The position numbers and the translations under genes were made by a program. The notes under the pieces are model-generated. The model saw nothing but the letters and a program-made list of their open reading frames with translations, did no database searches and was not told the origin of the DNA. Positions 1-4,758 of a stretch of DNA of 9,765 nucleotides are shown piece after piece. The first letter of the stretch is position 1. Every line of letters begins with the position of its first letter. The DNA comes from Methanoculleus sp. GTDB lineage: Archaea > Halobacteriota > Methanomicrobia > Methanomicrobiales > Methanoculleaceae. The DNA lies in NCBI GenBank assembly GCA_028698765.1, contig JAQVVW010000028.1:1-9765 (forward strand), written 5' to 3'.

Positions 1-676
1 GGATATAGGCGTATCCACCCGGCACGAGTTCCCGCAGCCGGTCGAGGATGTAGCCGTAGATATCCTCCACCGGCTGGAGGTCGACGAGGTCGATCGCGGT
101 CCGGGCGAGGAACGCCATGTTCTGGAGGTATCGTTTCTGCTCGGTGATATCCTCGAGGACGATCGTGCACCCTTTCTCCCCGCCCTCAAACGTCGTCGGG
201 ATCGCCTGCATACGATAGAAGGACTCTCTGCCGGTGTCATGCCGGTGGCAGATGTCGGTGATCACCTGCTCCCGCTCGAGATCCTCGACGACGGCGAGCA
301 CTTCCGGCGAGGAGACGACCGGAAGCACCGATTCCCGGATGTTATACCCGATGAGATCCTCTTTCACGCGCTTAAATCGCCTGAGGCACTGATCGTTTGC
401 CTGGACGATCATGAGGTCGGCGTCGAGGACCAGGATCAGGTTCTTCGTGAAACAGAGAAACGCCGAGAGGGGCACCCTTTGTGCGATGGAATAGACCTTG
501 GCGTTGCCGACGATCCGGGCCTCGACATGGCCTTCCGCTTGCAGCACCTCAAGGTGCTTCGAGACCGAGTTCCGGTTTGCCCCGAGGGCCTTCGCGATCT
601 CGGTGATCGTCATGCCCTTCGGCCGGAACTTGAGGGTCCTGAGGACCCTTCCGGGGATATCCCGTTCCGGCTGCAT
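1..676 (-). CDS. HTH-PAS sensory regulator, 3' part outside window
   Basis: The reading frame runs leftward off the window, leaving 225 residues. Residues 8-66 form a winged helix-turn-helix, with recognition-helix region GANRNSVSKHLEVL (32-45) and a wing ending in NAKVYSIAQRVP. A PAS domain follows (about 72-178), with ILVLDADLMIVQAND near its start and IVLEDITEQKR at its end. From residue 186, FLARTAIDLVDLQPVEDIY and ELVPGGYAYI look like the beginning of a GAF-type domain. The arrangement fits a cytoplasmic regulator that senses a ligand through PAS/GAF and binds DNA through the N-terminal domain; a C-terminal kinase cannot be excluded because the end is missing. It aligns without gaps to the regulator at 5167-6858 over residues 11-182. 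I chose ATG 676 because an in-frame ATG at 709 lies inside the TATA-like palindrome. The ligand is unknown. Confidence 0.88.
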   Translation of the reverse strand, partial: MQPERDIPGRVLRTLKFRPKGMTITEIAKALGANRNSVSKHLEVLQAEGHVEARIVGNAKVYSIAQRVPLSAFLCFTKNLILVLDADLMIVQANDQCLRRFKRVKEDLIGYNIRESVLPVVSSPEVLAVVEDLEREQVITDICHRHDTGRESFYRMQAIPTTFEGGEKGCTIVLEDITEQKRYLQNMAFLARTAIDLVDLQPVEDIYGYILDRLRELVPGGYAYI

Positions 677-704
677 ACCCTGACGGTGCAGTGACCACCA
701 GCAT

Positions 705-716
705 GGCATATATGCC
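705..716 (-). promoter_or_regulatory. Palindromic TATA box of the left-edge regulator
   Basis: GGCATATATGCC is a perfect 12-base palindrome whose centre lies about 35 bases before ATG 676. Archaeal transcription normally starts about 25 bases after the TATA centre, which would give a leader of roughly 10 bases with no clear Shine-Dalgarno site. The symmetry could also mark a repressor operator over the TATA box. Confidence 0.45.
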
Positions 717-762
717 TTGCGACCGTCGCAGCGGGCACGCATCCCGGAGAACCGGAACCCTT

Positions 763-785
763 CAGGCGCCTGGCGGCGTTTAATA
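763..785 (+). promoter_or_regulatory. Putative promoter region of the methyltransferase gene
   Basis: TTTAATA (779-785) is a TATA-like element framed by the inverted arms GCGGC (773-777) and GCCGC (786-790). Just upstream is the perfect palindrome CAGGCGCCTG (763-772). It would give a leader of about 60 bases. A second possible TATA, ATTTATG near 819, would give a leader of about 25 bases. I cannot decide between them. Translation is set by the Shine-Dalgarno site GGAGGA (855-860), 8 bases before ATG 869. Confidence 0.3.
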
Positions 786-868
786 GCCGCGACCGCCGGG
801 AGCCATCGGGTGCAGGGATTTATGCGGGAAAGGCGTAACCTGTATGACAGGCCTGGAGGACCACCGAG

Positions 869-1606
869 ATGGAGAACAACGAACTCGTCAGCATAACCCA
901 GGGAACGCTCGCGATCATGAACCCCACCACGCCGGAGAAGGTGCTCGCCGCCGGCCGGGCGGCGGGGCTCAGGGAAGGCTCCCGCGTCGTGGAGATCGGG
1001 TGCGGGAACGGCACGATCCTCGCCATCTGGGGGCGCGAATACGGGATATCCGGCCTCGGCATCGAGGCCCGGGAGGATGCCTGCACCCGGGCCGAAGAGG
1101 CGTTCCGGGCGGCGGGGCTCTCTGAGCGGATCGCCGTCCGATGCATGGACGCCCGCGGCTACGTCCCCGACGGTCCGTTCGACTGCGCCGCCTCGATCGG
1201 GGCCTCCCACATCCAGGGCGGCTTTTCGGCGACGCTCGACGCCCTCCTCAGCCTCGTCCACGACGAGGGGACCATCGTCGTCGGCGACCGCTACTGGCGG
1301 TCCGACCGCGTCCCGCCGGAGTTCGCACGGGAATGGCCCGATATCCCGACCGAGTACGAGATCCTCGGCACCGTGCGGGATGCCGGGCTCGACGTCGCCG
1401 CCGTCGTCAGGTCGTCCGCGGACGACTGGGATCGCTACGAGTCGGGGATCTGGCAGTCGGTCATCTCCTGGCTCGGCGAGCACCCCGATCACCCCGACCA
1501 CGACTTCATGATCGATTATCTCCACCGCATCCAGGACGAGTACTTCGGCTACGGTCGCGAGCATATGGGCTGGGCGCTCTACGTTCTGGTGCCGGGGTTT
1601 TATTAA
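869..1606 (+). CDS. Class I SAM-dependent methyltransferase
   Basis: A 245-residue single-domain enzyme predicted to transfer a methyl group from S-adenosylmethionine to an unidentified acceptor in the cytoplasm. The Rossmann-fold motifs are clear: glycine-rich motif I VVEIGCGNGT (40-49), an acidic residue at the end of strand 2 (E66), an acidic residue in RCMDAR (D94), and motif IV FDCAASIGASHI (104-115). The C-terminal part, rich in Trp, Tyr and His (185-245), probably forms the substrate cap. The start is well supported: GGAGGA lies 8 bases upstream, the only strong Shine-Dalgarno site seen in the window. An ATG at 844 opens another frame that only overlaps. The opening ITQGTLAIMNP resembles the YjhP-like group of uncharacterised methyltransferases, from memory. 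It is divergent from the HTH-PAS gene and convergent with the lipoprotein gene, so it is probably monocistronic. Confidence 0.88.
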   Translation: MENNELVSITQGTLAIMNPTTPEKVLAAGRAAGLREGSRVVEIGCGNGTILAIWGREYGISGLGIEAREDACTRAEEAFRAAGLSERIAVRCMDARGYVPDGPFDCAASIGASHIQGGFSATLDALLSLVHDEGTIVVGDRYWRSDRVPPEFAREWPDIPTEYEILGTVRDAGLDVAAVVRSSADDWDRYESGIWQSVISWLGEHPDHPDHDFMIDYLHRIQDEYFGYGREHMGWALYVLVPGFY

Positions 1607-1614
1607 CCGGTTTG

Positions 1615-1620
1615 AAAAAA
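1615..1620 (-). terminator. T6 tract after the Cache lipoprotein gene
   Basis: Read on the minus strand this is a run of six T about 130 bases beyond the lipoprotein stop codon. Archaeal RNA polymerase can stop at such tracts without a hairpin. The rest of 1607-1751, between the two convergent genes, shows nothing else I can support. Confidence 0.4.
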
Positions 1621-1751
1621 GAAGAGTCCCGGTTACGCATCGGCGAACCGCGCTCCGCCCGGGAGATAGCCGGAGTTGAGCCTTCCGGCACGTCGTCTCG
1701 CCGGAACCGGGCAGGGATGGCGGGTGCTGCCGCCGCCAGTTCCAGGCCGGC

Positions 1752-2582
1752 TCATGCTGCTGTCTCTTCCGCATCCTGGCTCCGGGTGACGACGACGCGC
1801 CATTCGGTCCCGTCGATGCCGGCGGTCCCCCACACTGCTTCTTTCGTCACGGTCCGCGCCCAATCCGTGTCCCAGAACGAGTAGGTGAGCGACCCGGAGG
1901 ACTCGGCGGCGATACGGGAGAACGCCTCCTGGAGTGCGGGGGACCGGTATGCGGGATCCGAGAAGAGGTTCTTCCCGATCTCTTCGGGCGTTGTGTCGTA
2001 GATCACGACGCCGTCGTCGGTCTGCGTCACCCAGATTTCATACGGGGTGCCGTTCGCCAGGGGCGCGACCGTCCGGCCGATGAGGGTCTCGGGGCGGTAG
2101 GCGATGCTCACGAACCCGAGGTACTCCCCGCCTTCCCCAAAGACGGGATAACTCTGGGCAACCCCGGCGTATCCCTCTGCAAGAGGGAAGACCTCGCTTA
2201 CGAGCGGCACCTGCTTCCGAACGGATCGCCCGGTCTCCAGGTGAGACGATATGTCGCTTCCCACCGTGCCGGCGTAGCTGTCGGGCACGGCCATCGCCAC
2301 GATGCCGTCCTTCGTCACCACCAGGGTCGACTCCGTGTAGGGGTGGTTCAGCATCGCCTGCCGCACCGCCCTCTCCCCTGCGGTGCTCGTGAGCCCGGCC
2401 TCGCCGAGCACCCGGGCGCTCTCGCCTGCCGAGGCTCTTACCGACGCGAGCTCGCCGTTTATCCTGGCGACGGCCTCCTGGAGGACCGCCTCCTCCGGAG
2501 GCGGCCGGCTCTCTCCCGTGCAGCCCGCCCCGAGCACCGTGACGGCGATGAAAAGAGCGGCAATAAATACAGCAGTTCGCAT
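1752..2582 (-). CDS. Cache-domain lipoprotein
   Basis: A 276-residue exported protein. Residues 1-20 are a signal peptide with a short positive start and a hydrophobic core, ending in the lipobox LGAGC with Cys21 as the lipid anchor. The mature part begins with a Pro/Glu-rich linker and a helix (about 30-65) and continues as a Cache-like sensor fold: STLVVTKDGIVAMAVPDSY (85-103), YPVFGEGGEYLGFVSIAYRP (145-164), and a second half with VVIYDTTPEEIGKNLF (192-207) and WRVVVTRSQ (261-269). In most Cache proteins this domain sits outside the membrane on a chemoreceptor or kinase. Here no transmembrane helix or output domain follows, so it may act as a binding protein or partner of a separate receptor. 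The promoter spacing suggests a leaderless mRNA. The ligand is unknown. Confidence 0.82.
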   Translation of the reverse strand: MRTAVFIAALFIAVTVLGAGCTGESRPPPEEAVLQEAVARINGELASVRASAGESARVLGEAGLTSTAGERAVRQAMLNHPYTESTLVVTKDGIVAMAVPDSYAGTVGSDISSHLETGRSVRKQVPLVSEVFPLAEGYAGVAQSYPVFGEGGEYLGFVSIAYRPETLIGRTVAPLANGTPYEIWVTQTDDGVVIYDTTPEEIGKNLFSDPAYRSPALQEAFSRIAAESSGSLTYSFWDTDWARTVTKEAVWGTAGIDGTEWRVVVTRSQDAEETAA

Positions 2583-2603
2583 AATCGAAGATCTACTGGA
2601 GCC

Positions 2604-2614
2604 TTATTTAATAT
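2604..2614 (-). promoter_or_regulatory. TATA box of the Cache lipoprotein gene
   Basis: On the minus strand ATATTAAATAA is centred about 27 bases before ATG 2582. Transcription would start at or next to the A of the start codon. No Shine-Dalgarno site lies between, so a leaderless transcript is likely. Confidence 0.6.
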
Positions 2615-2870
2615 GATGGGTTTTACGGGATTTTTCTGGAAAAGGCATCAACGGCGCCACCGCCGGTCTTTGGAGCGCCTCCGGTTGAGGCCGGAATCCG
2701 GTGTATCTTCTTCAGGCAACGTTCATGCGGTGATCGAGGGTGCGAGGTCCCCGGATGACGGCGGGGAACGATCTTTTCCCTCGAACGTCGTCTAACCCTC
2801 ATTTTTTTCACTATCCTGAGCCGCGTTTCAGGATCATTTCCTAAAACGCCGGCCGGTTCAAAAAGGGTTG
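2615..2870. other. Gene-free spacer upstream of the lipoprotein gene
   Basis: No convincing coding frame on either strand. Open frames here lack recognisable motifs and stretch into the complements of other genes. It holds a T7 tract (2802-2808, plus strand) and an inverted repeat at 2813-2834, listed separately. It is visibly richer in A and T than the genes around it. Confidence 0.5.
2813..2834. repeat. Perfect 7-bp inverted repeat
   Basis: ATCCTGA (2813-2819) and TCAGGAT (2828-2834) are perfect inverted arms around an 8-base loop. A T7 tract lies just before it on the plus strand, the wrong order for a plus-strand hairpin terminator. Role unknown. Confidence 0.5.
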
Positions 2871-2890
2871 TGGCAAAATGTGGCAAAATG
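2871..2890. repeat. Tandem duplication of a 10-mer
   Basis: TGGCAAAATG occurs twice in direct succession, both copies preceded by G. The 10-base period, about one helical turn, would place both copies on the same DNA face. The pair ends about 30 bases before the TATA box at 2921-2929, a suitable place for an activator or repressor. Confidence 0.6.
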
Positions 2891-2920
2891 AGGACTGATC
2901 GCCGATACGAAATAGAATTG

Positions 2921-2929
2921 TATAAATAT
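2921..2929 (+). promoter_or_regulatory. Strong TATA box pointing into a gene-free region
   Basis: TATAAATAT is the best TATA match I see on the plus strand, with an A-rich upstream flank (CGAAATAG, 2908-2915) that could serve as a BRE. Transcription would start near 2950, yet no plus-strand gene follows for 750 bases. Confidence 0.55.
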
Positions 2930-2949
2930 CGCATGCAGCCTCTAATAAT

Positions 2950-3116
2950 TTGGGGAACTATCTCCCCGATGACATGAGAGAACTGTAGACGCGAGTGGAG
3001 CGTCTCCCGGTGGGAGATGTTCGCACTCCCTCGTCGCGTGCGGTGTTTTCCGCATCCGGGCGGTCGGGCGGGCATCCGCCCCCCGCACCCCCTCGAGCAT
3101 CGATACGTGCTCTTTT
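2950..3116 (+). ncRNA. Candidate structured small RNA
   Basis: The predicted start lies about 26 bases after the TATA centre. The segment contains a series of hairpins: 2950-2969 (GGGGA with TCCCC, extended by U-A and U.G pairs, at the extreme 5' end); 2993-3028 (a 16-bp stem with one bulged G and loop GGT); 3038-3055 (TGCGG with CCGCA, plus a G.U pair); 3066-3081 (GGGCGG with CCGCCC, loop GCAT); and 3095-3112 followed by TTTT. Several pairs are G.U on the plus strand and would be C.A mismatches on the other strand, which favours plus-strand RNA. No reading frame of coding character fits it. It converges on the 3' end of tsr3. The family is not recognised; the call rests on structure and promoter only. 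Confidence 0.4.
3095..3116 (+). terminator. Hairpin with T4 tail ending the candidate RNA
   Basis: GAGCA (3095-3099) pairs with TGCTC (3108-3112) around an 8-base loop, and TTTT follows directly (3113-3116). The tail is short, so read-through toward the hairpin at 3155-3177 is possible. Confidence 0.35.
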
Positions 3117-3154
3117 CCGTTCCGATATCCGCAGCCCGCTACAGGAGGGTGTGG

Positions 3155-3177
3155 GTCTCCCGGTCAACCGGGAAGAC
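3155..3177. repeat. Inverted repeat just beyond the tsr3 stop
   Basis: TCCCGGT (3158-3164) and ACCGGGA (3167-3173) form a perfect 7-bp stem, extended by GTC/GAC outside one extra A. It begins two bases after the tsr3 stop codon and could be its 3' end hairpin, although no T-tract follows on the minus strand. Its left arm repeats GTCTCCCGGT (3155-3164), also present at 3002-3011. Confidence 0.45.
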
Positions 3178-3178
3178 G

Positions 3179-3670
3179 TCACATGTAGAGCGCCTGGAGG
3201 GCGACGACCTCGGCGCTGTCCTTCGCCTGCGCATAGTCCTCGAGGGGGTCGGCGTTCACCTCGAGGAACCGGAGCCCCCACCCGAACGGGGCGAGAACCT
3301 CGTGCGCCTGCTCCTTCTCGCCGAGGATGTAGAGGGTTGCGGCCATCGCCTCCACCGAGGTGAGCCGGAACGGGCGGCCGAAGTTCACCGGGTTTGCGGC
3401 GACGAGGAACGGGAGCGCCCGGCGGTTGCGCCAGGAGGCGACGGCCCCGGTATCGAGGACTTCCCAGGAGCAGTCGAGCGCGGTCACCGAGGGGAGGTTC
3501 CGGTCGACGGGGGAGACCGCCTGCTCCGCCGTCGGGTCGAGGAGGAGGGTCGAGCGGGGGATCTTTGCGATACTCGTGACGATCCGGACAAGCCCGCGCC
3601 GGGCGAGTTTCTTCATCGTGCATTTCCGGGGGTCGCAGGTGTCGTCCCGGTAGGCGTAGAGCGGTATCAT
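3179..3670 (-). CDS. tsr3: Tsr3-type rRNA aminocarboxypropyltransferase
   Basis: A 163-residue protein of the Tsr3/DUF367 family. These enzymes transfer the 3-amino-3-carboxypropyl group of S-adenosylmethionine to a modified uridine of small-subunit rRNA near the decoding region. Recognisable blocks in order: RDDTCDPRKCTMKKLARRGL (8-27), LLLDPTAEQAVSPVDR (42-57), TALDCSWE (63-70), RALPFLVAANPVNFGRPFRL (84-103) and a C-terminal region with YILGEKEQA and FLEVNADPLEDYA. The length is normal for archaeal members and no key block is missing. The frame opens 12 codons earlier, but I chose ATG 3670 because the family begins with a short strand before DDTCDPRKCT and because the upstream codons would overlap the promoter of the divergent gene. 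No Shine-Dalgarno site is seen, so the mRNA probably has a very short or no leader. Confidence 0.92.
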   Translation of the reverse strand: MIPLYAYRDDTCDPRKCTMKKLARRGLVRIVTSIAKIPRSTLLLDPTAEQAVSPVDRNLPSVTALDCSWEVLDTGAVASWRNRRALPFLVAANPVNFGRPFRLTSVEAMAATLYILGEKEQAHEVLAPFGWGLRFLEVNADPLEDYAQAKDSAEVVALQALYM

Positions 3671-3705
3671 CTGTCTTGTTATGGTACGCCGTCGAGATAC
3701 TATCA
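3671..3705. promoter_or_regulatory. 35-base divergent promoter of tsr3 and the fusion gene
   Basis: Only 35 bases separate the two start codons. For tsr3 a TATA-like TGATAGTATC (minus strand, 3705-3696) sits about 30 bases before ATG 3670. For the plus-strand gene the weaker GTTATGGTA (3678-3686) sits about 24 bases before ATG 3706. The promoters therefore overlap and both transcripts would be essentially leaderless. Confidence 0.4.
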
Positions 3706-4545
3706 ATGTACGTGCTCATCGCTCCCTGTATAGAGAATCCCGCGTACCGTGCCCGCGGAATAACGACCGATGAGGACCTGCGCTGCTTTCGCCGGGCGGT
3801 GGAACGCTGCCGGCGCTTCTCGATTGATATCGTCCCGCTCCCCTGCCCGGAGACGGTTTACCTCGGCCGCGACCGCCCCCCCGGCTCGTTTCTTGAGCGG
3901 CTCGCGACCGACGAGTTCTCCGCGCTCCTTGATGGGCTCGAAGCGGAGGTCCGTGCCGCGATACGGGAGCGCGGAGAGCCGCCCCTCGCCATAATCGGGG
4001 TGGACTCCTCCCCGACCTGCGGGGTGAACGCCACCTATCATTCGTCAAAGAAACAGCCCGGGCGCGGGGCGTTTCTTTCTCGTTTCCCGGACATCCCGGC
4101 GATCGACGTGAAGGAGTTCGCCCGCTACCGTATCTACCTCGCGGCCCCGCTCTTCTCGGAGGCTGAGAGGACCTACAACCTCGCGCTCCGCGACCTCCTC
4201 GAAGCGCATCTCTTCGACGTCTACCTCCCCCAGGAGGTGGGGGACACGAGCCACACCCGGGGCCGGGAGGAGCACCGGGCTATCTTTTCGCAGCACACCG
4301 CGGCGCTCCATGACGTCGATACCGTCGTCGCGGTCATCGACGGCGCGGACGCCGACTCGGGGACCTCGTGGGAGATGGGGTACGCGTATGCTCTCGGGAA
4401 AAAGGTCGTCGCGCTCCGCACCGACTTCCGGATCGCCGGCCACCACGAGCTCGTCAACCTGATGCTCGAAGAGTCCGCCGAGGTGGTCACGAGAAAAGAG
4501 GTTCTCCCCCGGGCGGTCGGGTCGCCGCTTCCGGCCTCAGAGTGA
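3706..4545 (+). CDS. TudS/DUF523-like Fe-S domain fused to nucleoside 2-deoxyribosyltransferase
   Basis: A 279-residue two-domain protein. Residues 1-125 carry the landmarks of the TudS/DUF523 thiouracil desulfurase family: an early cysteine (LIAPCIE, Cys8), the CPE motif (PLPCPETV, Cys47) and SPTCG (DSSPTCGVN, Cys105). In TudS three such cysteines hold a [4Fe-4S] cluster; Cys27 and Cys35 are extra. Residues 141-265 match the nucleoside 2-deoxyribosyltransferase fold: RIYLAAPLFSEAE (142-154), VDTVVAVIDGADADSGTSWE (204-223) and GYAYALGKKVVALRTD (225-240), with Glu223 in the usual catalytic-loop position. The fusion suggests cytosolic turnover of sulfur-modified or damaged bases and nucleosides, which is inference. 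ATG 3706 is preferred to an in-frame ATG 10 codons earlier because MYVLIAPC starts the first domain and the promoter spacing fits. The last 9 bases overlap a convergent gene remnant. Confidence 0.85.
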   Translation: MYVLIAPCIENPAYRARGITTDEDLRCFRRAVERCRRFSIDIVPLPCPETVYLGRDRPPGSFLERLATDEFSALLDGLEAEVRAAIRERGEPPLAIIGVDSSPTCGVNATYHSSKKQPGRGAFLSRFPDIPAIDVKEFARYRIYLAAPLFSEAERTYNLALRDLLEAHLFDVYLPQEVGDTSHTRGREEHRAIFSQHTAALHDVDTVVAVIDGADADSGTSWEMGYAYALGKKVVALRTDFRIAGHHELVNLMLEESAEVVTRKEVLPRAVGSPLPASE

Positions 4546-4689
4546 CGCCGGCCGCTTCTTCTCCATCGAGAGGACGTTCTTCTCGCCCTCGCGGGCGTAG
4601 GTCACGCTGTCCGTCACCGTCCGGATGAAGTGGACTCCGAGCCCCCCGATCGGCCGCTCCCCTGCGGGGATATCGAGAAGCGGCGGGGG
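4537..4689 (-). pseudogene. 3' remnant of an RsbW-like anti-sigma ATPase gene
   Basis: Fifty codons in one frame end in a normal stop and match the C-terminal end of the serine-kinase/anti-sigma ATPase family (HATPase_c_2). Visible are PPPLLDIPAGERPIGGLG (the G2-type glycine box), VHFIRTVTDSV, and the closing strands YAREGEKNVLSMEKKR. The N box and the first glycine box, which should lie about 80-90 residues earlier, are absent in all minus-strand frames. The frame stays open to an ATG at 4839, but those residues look random and cross a T7 tract. I read it as a gene that lost its 5' two thirds. It ends 9 bases inside the convergent fusion gene, the kind of tight end expected of a once-working gene. 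Confidence 0.65.
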
Positions 4690-4751
4690 TTTTTGTTCTG
4701 ATGGGAGATTGATGTTGCTCTCTGGTTCTGGACATCCTGGAAGGAGAGAAC

Positions 4752-4758
4752 AAAAAAA
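4752..4758 (-). terminator. T7 tract ending the candidate RNA
   Basis: Seven T in a row on the minus strand, directly after CGCCTC. It is one of the two longest T runs I noticed in the window and lies between the hairpin cluster and the pseudogene remnant. Confidence 0.5.

Noticed and set aside
2950..3178. Riboswitch leader of a downstream gene
   Set aside because: There is no plus-strand start codon of a real gene within 500 bases downstream; the neighbouring gene tsr3 is on the other strand.
2958..3719. Open frame of 253 codons on the minus strand overlapping tsr3
   Set aside because: It is out of frame with tsr3, which has all family blocks. Its Arg/Pro/Gly-rich translation is typical of a shadow frame.
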